64,000 nucleotides of DNA from Cymbidium sinense (lineage: Eukaryota > Streptophyta > Magnoliopsida > Asparagales > Orchidaceae), in assembly GCA_021442155.1 (NCBI GenBank), contig CM038216.1:90073666-90137665 (forward strand), read 5' to 3'. Both the position numbers and the translations under genes were made by a program. Positions within the stretch are counted from its first letter, which is position 1. The number at the start of each line of letters is the position of its first letter. Below the pieces are notes generated by a model. That model searched no databases, was not told where the DNA came from, and saw only the letters and a program-made list of their open reading frames with translations. Below, piece after piece: positions 11,871 to 23,969 of the stretch.

Positions 11871-12990
11871 GGTTTGGATGAGATATAAAGGCATGGAATT
11901 AAGAGTGCTCTTAATCAAGGAAAGACTACCACCAAAAGAGTAAATGAAATTCCCAAATTGAAATTTTATTAGAAATTTTTGAATAAGGTCATCAAAAGAT
12001 GAGATCTTTTCTGGCCTTTAAAAAGCGGAGCCCCGAGATAACTAATGGGAAGTTGATTTTGCTTAAAATTAGTAATTCTGGAGATTTTATTTAGTCTATT
12101 GGTAGGAATCTTAGCTGAGGGAACAAAATAGTATTTTCTTTCATTAAAGAAGAGCCACTAACTTTACCTAAATCATTTAAGAGATTCTTAATTGTTTTAA
12201 CATGTTGAAGAGAGGCATTGTAGAAGATTATAAAATCATCGTGCTAAGATGACAAACAGGAAACCACCATGACTTTTATAAACCATGTTAGGTTTTTTAA
12301 TGAAAAGATCATTGAGGCTCCTCGAAAGATATTTAACAGCAATGATAAAAATAGAAGGAGAAAGAGGGTCACCTTGATGCAAACCATGGCTTGAAGTAAA
12401 GAAACCAAGGGACTCACCATTCATGATAACAAAAAACTAGACATTAGTGATACAACTTTTTATAAGCCGGATAAAATTATCAGAGAAACCAAACAAATGT
12501 AAGATTTGAAAGAGGAAGTCCCATGAGAGGTTGTCAAAGGCTTTAGAGATGTCTAGTTTGAAGAGAATATTACCTCCTCTGGAAGAAACATCAATGTCAT
12601 GAACCAGCTCTTGAGCGAGAAGAATATTATCAGATATGGATCTATTTTTAATGAAGCCAGTTTGGTTAGGGGAGATGATTTTAGGTAGCAGGGGCTAATC
12701 CTATTATTAATTAATTTAGCAATGAGTTTTTGGAAAAAGGTGCAAAAACTAATAGGTATAAAATTGCCCCAAGATTTAGGATTATTAGTTTTGGGACAAT
12801 AGAAGTACTTGTAAAATATCAGAATAGAGCGCCATCAAAGAAATCAATAACATCAACAAGATCAGATTTAATAAAAGGCCAACAATCTTTGAAAGAAAAG
12901 AGTCATAAAACCATCGCAGAATCGTGTTCATGCTATTGAGAGTACTACTAATCTCACTTCGAGGGGCGCATAGTGAGCAAATGGTTATCC
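11870..12990 (-). pseudogene. LINE-A reverse transcriptase, catalytic motif disrupted
   Basis: Translating the minus strand from about 12960 downward gives, across two frames, SEISSTLNSMN, then a block ending IPISFCTFFQKLIAKLINNR, then TGFIKNRSISDNILLAQEL. SSRGGNILFKLDISKAFDNL follows, which is RT motif A with its Asp intact, and then GLHQGDPLSPSIFI (motif B). The motif C FADD box expected next, near 12240, is destroyed. LINE-B reads CATCTTAGC-TTTGCTGATGAT there, whereas LINE-A reads CATCTTAGC-ACGATGAT, four bases shorter, which also shifts the frame. The RT is therefore dead although motif A is preserved. The enzyme in the family copies the LINE RNA at a nicked target. Confidence 0.88.
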
Positions 12991-13557
12991 GATTGCTAAT
13001 CATAGAAGAGATTAGATGGGTGTTGGGATCGATGAAGGATTAGAATTTAATAAATTTTGAAAGTGATGTATGATAGATACCTTAATTTCATTATTATCGT
13101 TATACCATCATTAGAGTTCTTAATTTTCTTAATCTAGTTTAAAGCTTTCCATTTATTGCAAATAGCATGGAAATACCTAGTGTTTGTCTCCATCAATATA
13201 TATTTGCTAGCGGCTTTTTGACGCCAATAGGTTTCCTCCATATTTTGGTAATTAATCAAGCTATCTTTGGCAATGCTCAACTCATCAAGCTTACTGGGAT
13301 CAGTTAAGACAACCTTTTCAAGAGAACAAACCACTTGTTCCATAGCTTTAAGATTGGTAAAATGATTTTTAAAAATATGCTTGTTCCACTAATAGAGGTT
13401 TTGTTTAAGCCTCTTGAGCTTAAGCCAAAGCTAAATCATGCCTTTAACGAAATTATCTGGGTGAACAGGAGCCATCCAATTAGTGAAAACAACATTAGTG
13501 AAATCTCCATGTTGGGTCCACATATTTTGGAATCTAAAAAGTGAGGGAGTAGAAGGG

Positions 13558-14196
13558 TTAAGTTGGGGGGGGGGTGGCGGGAGTTATAATAGAGATTAAA
13601 AGAGGAGCATGATCAGACAAAGTTTTGCTAAAATGCTCAATAAAAGTAAGAGGCCATTGATTGATCCAAAGAGAATTAAAGAGGGTCCTGTCAAGACGTT
13701 GCCAAAGCCTAGAGTTATGCCACATGTAATCAGGCCTTGAAAAACCAATGTCAAACAGATTACAATCTAGGATTATATTAGAGAAGTCTTCCATGGAATG
13801 GAGGTTGGGAGAACATCCTGCCCTCCTTTTTTAGAAGCAATGATATGTGTTGAAATCACCCCAACCAACTAAGGAAGGTTAGCGAGAAGGCGAAGGTTCT
13901 TAAAAGGATGTTCCTCTTTATTAGAAGAATAGATAAAGGAACCAAAAGCTAAAACTCACCTAATGAGATTTTGACATTAATCAAGATCATCGATGATGGA
14001 AATGGTGATGGAATTATTCCAATACAAAATTTTATTAATAAGATTGAAGAAGAAATTTTGAAATCCAAGTGATCTAACATGGGAAATCTTGGGTGGAAGG
14101 TTAATGAAGGCTCAATAATAATAAGAATTTGATGTTATGAGTGATGAGGCTCTAACATGGTTCTTGGACGGAGAGTCCACAACCCCGGATATTCCA
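13558..14196 (-). pseudogene. LINE-A endonuclease (EEP family), broken
   Basis: The start motif WNIRGCG is encoded at 14182-14196 on minus. The GDFN motif (WGDFN) lies at 13848-13862. LDRTLFNSLW follows, and then SDHAPLLI with its catalytic Asp-His at about 13603-13619. These are the ordered landmarks of the exonuclease-endonuclease-phosphatase fold that nicks target DNA for LINE insertion. The C-terminal part (13558-13794) is open, but stops and frameshifts separate it from the N-terminal part. Confidence 0.85.
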
Positions 14197-14329
14197 AATA
14201 AGAAAATTAATCATAATAAAAAAACCAAAAAGGAAAAGGAAGGAAAAAAAGGAAACAGAAAAAGGAAGAGATGAGGACATAATTATTTGTGAGGTGTTAG
14301 AGAAGAACATGTGGTTCTAGTGAAGTTAT

Positions 14330-15480
14330 TATTAGTCATTTTGGCTTTATAAGATTTTTTTAATAATAGTTTGGAAGGGTCTATCAGTATCCAAAGTATC
14401 TCCATCGAAGGGATTGGTTTTGGTATCGAGAATAGGAGCGGTATCAATTAATGTTTTAGTAGTGGTGATTTCTCCTTCTTGATGTCGAGTTAGAATGAGA
14501 AATTTGGATTGCAGTATCACTCACAGAGAAATAGAAGGGAGGTTCTTGCACCATTAATAGTACAAATATCATTTTCATTGCCATGATGCATATTGATTTT
14601 GGTCGACACCAAGGATCATTATTTTGATCCAATATAAGATTCCCATTCAAATTGTCATTAAGATTCAAATGAAGCAAAGGATTGTCATGAAGCCAAATTA
14701 TTACAAGTAGGAGTAGTGCTAGGTAAGTTATCATTAGTTTCTACACACACCTCAATAGTAGTATTTATACCAAGCTCAGAATGTTTTCATTAGACAAGGT
14801 AATAAAGGGGTAGGTGTAGGAGGATGAATTCCATTATGAGTAGCTTTAGGCACATAAGCTAACTTATTGGTTTTCCAGTTCCAAGAGAGGTATTAGTATC
14901 CTGTGATATATTCTTTTTTAGGTTAGGGTGTAGCACAAAGAATTCAGAATGATCATGACCATGGATCTTATAGTGAGTGCAAAAGAAAGGGAAATTTTCA
15001 AATTCTACTTTTTGAATATATCCAAATTTTTCTGAACCAATCCAAACTTTTTTGGGGTATTTTTTGGTAATGTCAATCTCAACCAAGATGCAATAGATGG
15101 CGAGATCTAGCGGTGTGATCAATTTGAAGGGGTATACCAAATAGAGCCCCCACCATAAACAGAACTTGGTGAGTAACATAGTGAATTCTCATGTTGGGAA
15201 AAGCAAGCCATAAAGGAACAATAGGGATTCCTCTTTGACATCAAAAGGGGTGACCATTTCAAGAGCCGCATTTGACAATTATACACAAAATAGAGGCGAA
15301 GAGCAAAGACTTAGAATAATCTAAATCATTTGATAACGAATGAGGATATGTCGAGGATCAATCGGTAGTGAAGACTCCCGAAAGCTTTAAGCTATGGAAG
15401 AAAGATCGGATATTATCTAGAGTAGGGCACCATAAAGAGAATTTACCAAGAGAACTCAAAAGGCTTAGCTAATTTCTCCA
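14330..15480 (-). pseudogene. LINE-A ORF1 (DUF4283 plus zinc knuckle), broken
   Basis: The recognisable core is 14859-15260 on minus. It reads PIVPLWLAFPNM in one frame, then CILVEIDITKKYPKKVWIGS and FENFPFFCTHYKIHGHDHSE. This matches the plant LINE ORF1 layout of a DUF4283 region followed by a CCHC_4 zinc knuckle (pattern C-x2-C-x4-H-x4-C). In this copy the second Cys is Tyr and the last is Phe, so zinc binding would be lost. Stops occur upstream. In LINEs this protein coats the element RNA. The 5' part (15300-15800) shows only weak coding signal. Confidence 0.75.
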
Positions 15481-17104
15481 CATCACGGTGAACACATGAC
15501 CAATCCACGAAAGAGGTTGAAATTAAGTTAGCGAGGCATTAGAGTAAGGGATCTTACAAGAAAGAGCATCCTTAAGGACTTGACAGCGCATTAGGTTGCA
15601 ATCGGATCAAATACCTTTAGGTTGAGGAGTGATGCATCAGGAGCGATGAGGATTGCGCGATGCCTCGCCATTGAATGATCAGTGAGAATCACATAAGCAA
15701 GGAAGCATAAACAATAAAATAGCGATCCACGATGGGGTGACAATCGACCAAATCAGAAGAATTCCAGGGAACACAAAATCATCGAGAGGAGCCAAGAGGA
15801 AGGAGAGCAGTGGTTTAAGGTTTGGGTTTTGAATTTAGTTTAAGGATTAGGTTAAGGTTTAGTTTACTTTAGGTTTAGGTTTAGGTTTTATTTATTTTAG
15901 TTTAGTTTATTTTAGTTTATGTTTAGGTTTTTTTTTAGGTTTATGTTTTTTTTAGTTTAGGGTTTATGTTTTATTTTTTATTTTTTTAGGTATATGTTTT
16001 TATTTAGTTTTTATTTTATTTTATTTTAGGTTTATTTTATTTTTATTTAATGTTAAGTTTTTATTTTATCAAATTTTTTATTCTTAGGTTTATTTTATTT
16101 TTATTTTAGTTTAGGTTATTATTTATTTTATTTTAGCTCATGTTTATTATTTTATTTTATTTTATTTAGGTTTATGTTTATGTTTATGTTTTATTTTATA
16201 TATTTATTTTATTTTATTTTTTTTTATTAGGTTTAGGTTTTATTTATTTATTTTTAGGTTTTCTTTAGTGTAGGATTAGGTTTTAAGTTTAGGTTTAGGT
16301 TTAGGGTTTAGGGTTTAGGGTTTAGATTTTAGGGTTTATTAGGGTTTTAGGTTTAGGTTTATTTTGGTTTAGGTTTAGGGTTTAATTTTTTATGGTTTTT
16401 TAACTAAGTGGTAGGTTTAGGTTTATTTAGTTTATTTTTTTATTTAAGTTTATTTTATTTTTATTTTTATTTAGTTTAGTTTATTTTTTTTAAGTTTAGG
16501 ATTTTTATTTTGGTTTATTTTGTAGGTTTATTTATTTTAGTTAGTTTTATTTATATTTTCTTAGGTTTAGTTTTATTTTTTATTTTAAGTTTAGGTTTAG
16601 TTCATATTTATTTTTAGGTTTAAGTTTTAGGCATTTATTTTAGGTTTACTTTTTAGGTTTTATTTTTAGTTTAGGTTTAGGTTTATTTTAGTTTATTTTC
16701 TTTATTTTACTTTAGGTTTAGGTTTAGGTTTAGGTTTTATTTATTTTAGTTATGTTTATTATAGTTTAGATTTAGGATTTTTTTTATTTTCATTTTAGGT
16801 TTAGTTTTTTTTTTAGTTTAGGAATTATGTTTTATTTATATTTATTTTTAGGTTTATTTTTTAGGTTTAATTTTTTTATTTAGTTTTTATTTTAATTTTT
16901 TTAAGTTTATTTTATTTTTATTTTATGTTTAGTTTTTATTTTTTTTAGGTTTTTATTCTTAGGTTTATTTGATTTTTTAGTTTAGTTTAGGTTTTATTTA
17001 TTTAATTTTAGTTTATTTTTTATTAGTTTATTTTTGTTTTATTTTAGGTTTAGGTTTAGGTTTAGTTTAGGTTTTAATTTAATTTATTTTTTTTTTTATT
17101 TAGT

Positions 17105-17191
<87 letters not shown>
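17105..17191. repeat. (TA)n microsatellite
   Basis: About 86 bases of TA dinucleotide with one TACA interruption near 17113, embedded in the satellite. It is the only long dinucleotide tract in the window. Confidence 0.97.
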
Positions 17192-17194
<3 letters not shown>

Positions 17195-18984
17195 TAGATA
17201 GGTTTTGGTTTAGTTTTTTTTACAATTAAGTAGTTTTAGGTTTATTTAGTTTAATTTTATTTATTTTATTTTATTTTATTTTATTTTATATTTAATTTTT
17301 TTATTTAGGTTTATTTTAATTTTTTATTTAGTTTAGTTGATTTATTTTGGGTTTATTTATTTTTATTTAGATTTTTTTTATTTTAGTTTATTTTTAGTTT
17401 AGGTTTAGTTTATTATTTTTTAGATGAGGTTTATTTATTATTTATTTTAAGGTTTAGGTTTAATTTTTTATTTTAGGTTTAGGTATAGGTTTTATTTTAG
17501 GATTAGGTTTTTTTTTGTTTATGTTTAGGTTTACTTTTAGTTTATTTTATTTTATTTTATTTTATTTAGTTTAGTTTAGGTTTAGGTTTATTTTTATTTT
17601 ATTTATGTTTATGTTTTTTTTTAGATTAGTTTATTTTATTTAGGTTTAGGTTTTTTTCTTTTGTTTTTTTATTTTTTTATTTTAGGTTTATGTATTTTTT
17701 TTAGTTTAGGGTTTAGATTTTCTTTTTTATTTATTTTTAGGTTTATTTTTTTAGGTTTAGGTTTTTATTTAGTTTTTATTTTATATTATTTTAGGATTAT
17801 TTTTTTTACATTTAGTTTTTATTTTATTTAGGTTTTTTATTCTTAGGTTTATTTTATTTTTTAGTTTAGTTTAGGTTTTTACTTATTTTATTTTAGTTTA
17901 GTTTTATTAGTTTATTTTATTTTATTTTTAGGTTCAGGTTTAGGTTTTAGTTTAAGTTTTTATTTTATTTAGGTTTAGGTTTTTCTATATGTTTTATTTA
18001 GTTTAGGTTTAGGTTTTTAGGTTTTAAGGGTTTAGAGCTTAGGGTTTTAGGGTTTAAGGTTTAGGGTTAGGTTTTAGGGTTTAAGGTTTCGGGTTTAGTG
18101 TTTAGGCTTTAGGGTTTAGGGTTTAGGGTTTAGGTTTTTATGTTTAGGCTTTAGGGTGTAAGGTTTTATGGGTTTATGGTTTAGGGTTTAGGATTAGCTT
18201 AGGGTTGAGTGTTTTTTTTTAAAATTAAGTAAGCCTTTAGGTTTAAGTTTATTTAGTTTATTTTATTTTTATTTTTATTTAATTTATTTTATTTATTTTA
18301 TGTTTATTTATTTTTATTTATCTTTTATGGTTAAGTTTAGGTTTATGTTTATTTTTTAGTTGAGTTTTATTTTTATTTTATTTAATAAGTTTAGGTTTTA
18401 GTTTTTATTTTTAGGTTTAGGTTTAGGTTCTTACTTTATTTTTTAAGGTTTAGGTTTTTTGTTTTTATTTTAGTTTTATTTTTAGGTTTTAATTTTTAGT
18501 TTTTGTTTAGGTTATATTTTAGTTTATTTTATTTTATTAAGTTTAGGGTTAGGTTTAGGTTTAGTTTACTTTAGGTTTAGGTTTAGGTTTTTTTAGGTTT
18601 ATTTTACCTAGTTTGTTTAGGTTTATTTATCTTTAGTTTAACTTTATTTTGTTTAAGTTAGTTTTTTTTTATTTTATTTTAATTTTTATTTTAGTTTTTT
18701 TTAGTTTGTATTTTAGTTTTTTTTTTTTTATTTATTTTTTGGTTTTATTTTTTTTGTTTTTAGTTTAGTTTTTTTTTCCTATTTTATTTTATTTGATTTT
18801 GTTTTATTTTTTTTATTTCACATTTAGTTTTTTATTTTCTTTTATTTTCTATTTATTTTTTTTTAGTTTATTTTAGGGTTATTATTTTATTTTAGTTAGT
18901 TTTTTTTTTTTATTTGTTTATTTATTTTATTTTTAGGTTTAGTTTTAGCTTTAAATTATGTTTTATTTTATCCATTTATTTTAC

Positions 18985-19480
18985 TTTATTTGATTTAATT
19001 TTTATTTATCTATTTAGTTTAGCCCAGTTTTTAGTTTGTGCCTTTGCTCAGTGGTTAGTGCGGTTTCACCTCAGCTCTAGCCCAGGTCATCAGTGGTCAG
19101 TGGTCTCTGGCTAATGCCTTAACGCCCAACGCCTTGCCTACTCAGACTCCCAGCCTCTTGGCCCAAGCCTTGCACCCTGTGTATTCAGTAATTAGGCCCA
19201 GCTGTCTGCCCCAGGTCAGTTGGGGCTAGGCTCTCTTGCTCAGTCCGTGGCCTCATGCGCTCAGTGTCCAGGGTCACCTGGTCTGGGTGCCTGGCCCATG
19301 GCCCAATTAGCCAGCCAGCCTAGCTCACTTTGGGCCCAGTTTAGAGTCCCGTCATGGCTCAGTTTCAGGATCTAGTTCAGTAGGGTTAGGCTCAGTGGCC
19401 TGTGAGTCTGTGGTTTTGCCAGTTTAGGGTCCATAACTTTGGGCCTAGTGGCCAGTAGGGTTTTAGGGTTAGGGTTTGGC
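18985..19480 (+). repeat. CAGTGG/GGCC-type G-rich block
   Basis: A GC-richer island inside very AT-rich satellite, made of loosely repeated words such as CAGTGG, CTCAGT, GGCCCA and CAGCC. Its position, at the end of an AT-rich block and just before GRP fragment 2, corresponds to where TTTAGGG-rich DNA lies in other units. There is no coding evidence. Similar islands occur at 22270-22480, 23150-23440, 26560-26890, 35770-36010, 36530-36830 and 47560-47920. Confidence 0.65.
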
Positions 19481-19691
19481 TCATAGTATTAGTTTTTTTA
19501 CTGAGGGTTTAGTTTAATTTAGGGTTTTGGTTTAGTTAGGGTTTAAGATTTAGGTTTAATGTTTTTTTGGTTTAGGTTTATGGTTTAGGTTTATATGGTT
19601 TAGGGTTTTAGAATTTATGGTTAGGGTTTCGATTTAGCATTTTTGTTTTGTAGGGTTTAGGTCTAGATTTTGATTAGGTTTAAGTTTTTTG

Positions 19692-20165
19692 GTTTTTTTT
19701 TAATGGAGAACAAATGATTCAACATTTCTTCTTTTTGATTTCCTCAACCAAGTAGCACACCAAGTGACGACGTAGATAAAAAATGAGCCTGAATAGAGCA
19801 AATCAAAAATCTTGGATAATTAGAATCATCTCTTCTATAAAAACACAGTTCCATAAGCTACAGATCAGATCGGTCATTGTTCAGTTTCTCTAGTTCCCAT
19901 CAGAATTATCCTGGCCTCTTAGGTAGTGGGATCCACTATCATATCCGCGATCGTCGCCACCACCATGGCTGTAACCTCCGTCGCTCCTCTCGCCTCCAAG
20001 ACCACCACTACTCTAACCACCACGTCCATATCCACCATTACCTCTAGATCCCCCACCACCACTGTAATAAGAGATGCGTCCGCCTTAGCCTCCACCGCTA
20101 GATGTAGACTAAGCATGGTTGACTGTGATGTTCTGGTCACTAAGATTTTGCCCATTCTAAGGGGT
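19692..20165 (-). pseudogene. GRP gene 3' fragment, copy 2
   Basis: The minus strand from 20160 reads NGQNLSDQNITVNHA-stop-STSSGGG-stop, then ISYYSGGGGSRGNGGYGRGG-stop, and further GGLGGERSDGGYSHGGG and RGYDSGS. It is the same RRM end plus glycine-rich tail as copy 1, with an extra YYSGGGG block that copy 1 lacks and with at least three in-frame stops. The 3' UTR and an A-tract (T-run 19693-19701) follow. The inner edge (CCCATTCT on plus, 20150-20157) matches that of copy 1. A plus-strand Ser/Thr-rich frame over the same bases is an antisense artefact of Gly codons. Confidence 0.87.
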
Positions 20166-23100
20166 TAGGTTTAGGTTTAGGTTTATTTTTTAGTTTATTT
20201 AGTTACTTTCATTTTAGGTCTAGGGTTTGGGGTTTATGATTTGGGGTTAACGGTTTAGGGTTTAGGGTTTAGGGTTTAGGTTTAAGATTTAGGGTTTAAG
20301 GTTTAGGGTCTAGAGATTTAGGGTTTATGATTTTAGGGTTTAGTGGTTTATGGTTTAGGTGTGGTTAGGTTTAGGGTTTAGGGTTTAATGTTTAGATTTG
20401 TTTATGGTTTCTTTTTAAAATTAAAACCAACAATAGTTTAGTTTATTTATTTAATTTATATTAGTTTATTTTATTTATGATTTTATTTATTTTATTATAT
20501 TTAATTTAAGTTTATTTATTTTAGTTTAGGTTTTATTTTGTTTATTTTTTAAGTAGGTTTAGGATTATTTTAGTTGAGTTTATATTTACTTTATTTTGTT
20601 TGGTTTTATATTTTATTTTAAGGTTTAGTTTAGTTATTTATTTATTTTATAGGTTTAGGTTTTATTTTAGGTTTGTTAGGTTTTATTTTTTAGTAGGATT
20701 TTTTATTTTAGTTTATTTTATTTAAGTTTAGGTTTAGTTTATTTAGGTTTAGTTTATTTATTTTAGTTATTATTTGAGTTTAGGTTTATTTATTTTATTT
20801 TATTTTATTTTAGGTTTAGGTTTAGTAGTTATATGTTTTTTTTTATTTGGTTTTTATTTTTATTTTAAGTTCATCCATTTTATTTTAAGTCATTCATTTA
20901 GGTTTTATTCTTAGGTTTATTTTATTTTAGTTTAGTTCCATTATTATTTTAGTTTATTTTATCTTTAGTATGTAGGGTTATTTTAGGTTTAATTTTATTT
21001 TATTTTAATCATTAGATTAGGTTTAGTTTTATTTTAGGTTTATTTAACGTAGCTTTTTAGTTTGAGTAGTTTAGTGTTTGGGTTTGTGGTTATTTATGGT
21101 TTTGGCCTGTTAGGGCTTTAGGATTTAGGGTTTAGGCATGGTTGTGTTCAGTGGCCCAGGGTTTATAGGGCTTTTAGGATTTAGGATTATGGTTTTTAAA
21201 ATTAATTAAACCCCAGTTTAGGAGTTAAGTTTATTTTATTTATTAGTTTTAAGTTTAGGTTTTAGGTTTTATATTTAGTTCAGGTTTATTTTTTAGATTT
21301 ATTTATTAGCTCAGTTTTTTTAAGGTTTAGGCTTTTATTTATTTTAGGTTTTTAATTTTAGGTTGACTTTTAGGTTTTATTTTTTAGTTTAGGTTTAAAT
21401 TTATTTTTAGTTTATTTTATTTTATTTACTTTAGGTTTAGGTTATATTTATTTTAGTTAAGTTTATTTTAGTTTAGGTTTAGGTTTATTTTATTTTATTT
21501 ATTTTATTTTTATTTTAGGTTTACATTTTTTGTTTTAGTTTAGGGTTCATGTTTTATTTTAATTTCTTTTTAGGTTTATGTTTTTTTTTAGTTTTTATTT
21601 AAATTTAAGTTCATTTTTTTATTTTATGTTTAGTTTTTATTTTATTTATGTTTGTTATTCTTAAGTTTATTTAATTTTTAGTTTAGTTTAGGTTTTTATC
21701 TATTTTATTTTGGTTTATTTTTATTATTTTATTTTATTTTATTTTTAGGTTTAGGTTTAGGTTTTAGTTTAGGTTTTTATTTTATTTATTTTTGTTAGGT
21801 TATTTTATATATTTAAGTTTATTTGTTTTATTTTGGTTTAGATTTAGGTTTTTTTAGGTTTATTTTAACTTTATTTTTTTTAGTTTACATTTAGGTTTAG
21901 TTTTAGTTTATTTTATTTTATTTAGTTTAGGTTTAGGTTTAGTTTATTTTATTTAGTTAAGGTTTATTTATTTTAGTTTAGTTTTATTTTATTTTATTCT
22001 GTGTATTGGGTTTTTTTTATTTGGTTTAGACTTTATTTTATTATTTATTTTAGGTTTATTTTTTATTTTTTTATGTTTTATTTATTTTATTTTATATTTA
22101 GGTTTATTTTTAGATTTAATTTCATTTTATTTATTTTTATTTTGGTATTTAATATTTTAGTTTAGTTTTATTTTCTTTATTTTATTTTATTTAATTTATT
22201 ATTTATTTTATTTTATTTTAGGTTTAGTTTATTTAGTTTCTTTATTTTATATATTTTTATTTTGTATGCTTTTTAGTTTTATTTATAGTCAGGTTTTCTT
22301 TTGGCTCAAGTGTTTTAGGGCCTTTTTCAGTGGTCTTAAGGCTCAAGCTCAGTGGGTCAGGTTTAAGGCCTGGCTCAGTTTAGGGTGGCTGCCTTGTGGT
22401 AGGGAGGCTCAGGCCTCTGTATGCCTCAGTGGCCTGGGTAGGGCTCAGGGTCATCTTAAGGTTTTTCAAAATCAAGCCCCAGTTTAGCTCATTTTATTTT
22501 TTATTTTATTTTATATATTTATTTATACTAGTTTTATTTATTTAGGTATTTAGCTCATTTTAGTATTTTTTAGTTTAGTTTATGTAGTAGTTTTATTTTA
22601 ATTTATTTTATAGATTTAGGTTTTATTTTTTTATTTTTAGTTTAGGTTTAACTTATTATTTTATTTTTATTTTTTAGGTTTATTTTATCTTTATTTTATG
22701 TTTATTTTAGTTTATTTTATTTTATTTAGTTTAGTTTAGTTTAGGTTTAGATTTATTTATTTTAGTTTATTTTAGGTTTTATTATTTGTTTTATTTTATT
22801 TTTACTTAGGTTTAAATTTTTTTTTTAAGTATTTTAGTTTAATTTTTTTATTTATTTTAGGTTTATTTTTCTATAGTTTTTATTTAGTTTTATTTTATTT
22901 TCTTTTGATATATTTTAGGTTTATTTTATTTTTATTTCATGTTTAGTTTTTATTTTATTTACTTTTTTATTCTTTGGTTTATTTTATATTTTTAGTTTAG
23001 TTTAGTTTATTTTAATATATTATTTTATTTAATTTATGTTTTAGTTTTATGTTTAAATTTTATTTTATTTATTACTTTATTTATTTATTTTATTTATTTA

Positions 23101-23510
23101 TTTTTTATTTTATTTTTTAACGTTTTAGTTTAGATTTTACTGTTAGTTTGGCTCTTTAGTTTAGTTTATTTTGAATTTGGCTCAGTTTAGGGCTCAGTGG
23201 CCTAGTTTCTGATAGTGGCTTGGCTCAGCCTAGGTTTTAGTTTTGGGCCTGGGTCAGGGCTCATTTTATAGGTCAGTTGGATGGTTAACGCTCAGTTTAG
23301 TGGCTTTAGGTTAGGGCTGTGTTTCTTTATGGCTTGTGGTTTATTTTTAGATTTGTTTAACATCCAGTTATTTATTTAGGGTTGTTTTTTCAGTTTCAGA
23401 TTAAGTTTTTAGAGTTGTGGTTAGGTCAGTTTGGTAGTTTTGGGTATTAGGGTTTTTTTTTAGTTTGTTTAGGGTTTGAGGGTTTATGATTTAGGGTTTA
23501 GGGTTTTTGG
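20166..23510 (+). repeat. Degenerate telomere-like satellite array, block 4
   Basis: Higher-order junctions lie at 20411-20430, 21193-21214 and 22462-22480. TTTAGGG-rich DNA fills 20220-20400 and 21100-21190. CAGTGG-type G-rich blocks fill 22270-22460 and 23150-23440. AT-rich TTTATTTTA DNA makes up the rest. A 73-residue plus-strand frame at 22266-22487 lies wholly in the CAGTGG block and has no gene-like features. Confidence 0.83.
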
Positions 23511-23969
23511 TTTTTTTCTTAATAGAGAATAAATTCAGAATCTCCATTTCTTCATTTTGATTTCCTCAACCAAGTAACACACTAAGTTTTCCAAGACACA
23601 AGCAATAATATAGATAAAAAATGGGCACGTATAGAGCAAATCAAAACCCTAGATAACTAGAACTATCTCTATTAAAGACACGCCCATAAGCTATGATCGA
23701 TCAATCGTTTCTTCGCTTTCTCAATTCCCATCGCTCGGTAGTAGCATGATCCACCATCATATCCTCGATCTCTCCTTCTGCCATCACTATGATTGTAACC
23801 TCCATGGCTCTTCCTCGCCTCCATAACCACCACTACTCCAACCACCACCTCCATATCCACCAAGACCTCGATCCCCACCACCACTATGATAGTTTAGCCT
23901 TTAGCCTCCACTATTAGATCTGACTGAGCCGGTTGATGGTGATGTTCTTGTCATCAAGGTTCCTTTCTG
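23511..23969 (-). pseudogene. GRP gene 3' fragment, copy 3
   Basis: The minus strand from about 23969 has NLDDKNITINRLSQI-like remnants. The glycine-rich tail follows, with SGGGDRGLGGYGGGGWSSGG and RGYDGGSCYY. The reading frame is broken by small indels in the GEE/RAMEV region. The 3' UTR and T-run (23511-23517 on plus) are present. The inner edge carries CCTTTCTGG instead of the CCCATTCT seen in other copies, but lies at the same place relative to AACCTTGATGA. The upstream RRM is missing. Confidence 0.85.

Larger units (their letters stand above)
6654..15810 (-). mobile_element. LINE-A, plant L1-clade non-LTR retrotransposon, degenerate
   Basis: A minus-strand LINE of about 9.2 kb. On plus, its left edge is a 23-base T-run (6654-6676), the A-tail of the element. 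Its right (5') edge meets satellite near 15810. Going 5' to 3' on the minus strand, I recognise an ORF1 with DUF4283-like and zinc-knuckle motifs, an ORF2 with apurinic-type endonuclease, reverse transcriptase, zf-RVT and a C-terminal RNase H, and then an unusually long 3' UTR. This domain order is that of plant L1-like LINEs that acquired an RNase H. Many frameshifts and stops make it inactive. LINE-B at 37887-45500 is a relative with the same 3' terminal sequence (shared words TTTTATTGCCACA and ACAAGGTCCTTAA). Confidence 0.9.
15811..19691 (+). repeat. Degenerate telomere-like satellite array, block 3
   Basis: Alternating TTTATTTTA-rich and TTTAGGG-rich DNA, G-rich strand on plus. Higher-order junctions occur at 16396-16412, 17213-17240 and 18212-18234, spaced about 0.82 and 1.0 kb; the larger spacing includes a TA microsatellite. 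The block ends with a CAGTGG-type G-rich section and then TTTAGGG DNA leading into GRP fragment 2. No gene is seen. Confidence 0.85.

Noticed and set aside
18985..19480. A possible gene or rRNA piece because of higher GC content
   Set aside because: No conserved rRNA words, no codon structure, and the same word set recurs at six other satellite positions.
19926..20168. Thr/Ser-rich plus-strand frame, and a similar one at 46191-46427
   Set aside because: Antisense reading of GGT/GGA glycine codons (ACC/TCC) of the GRP fragment.
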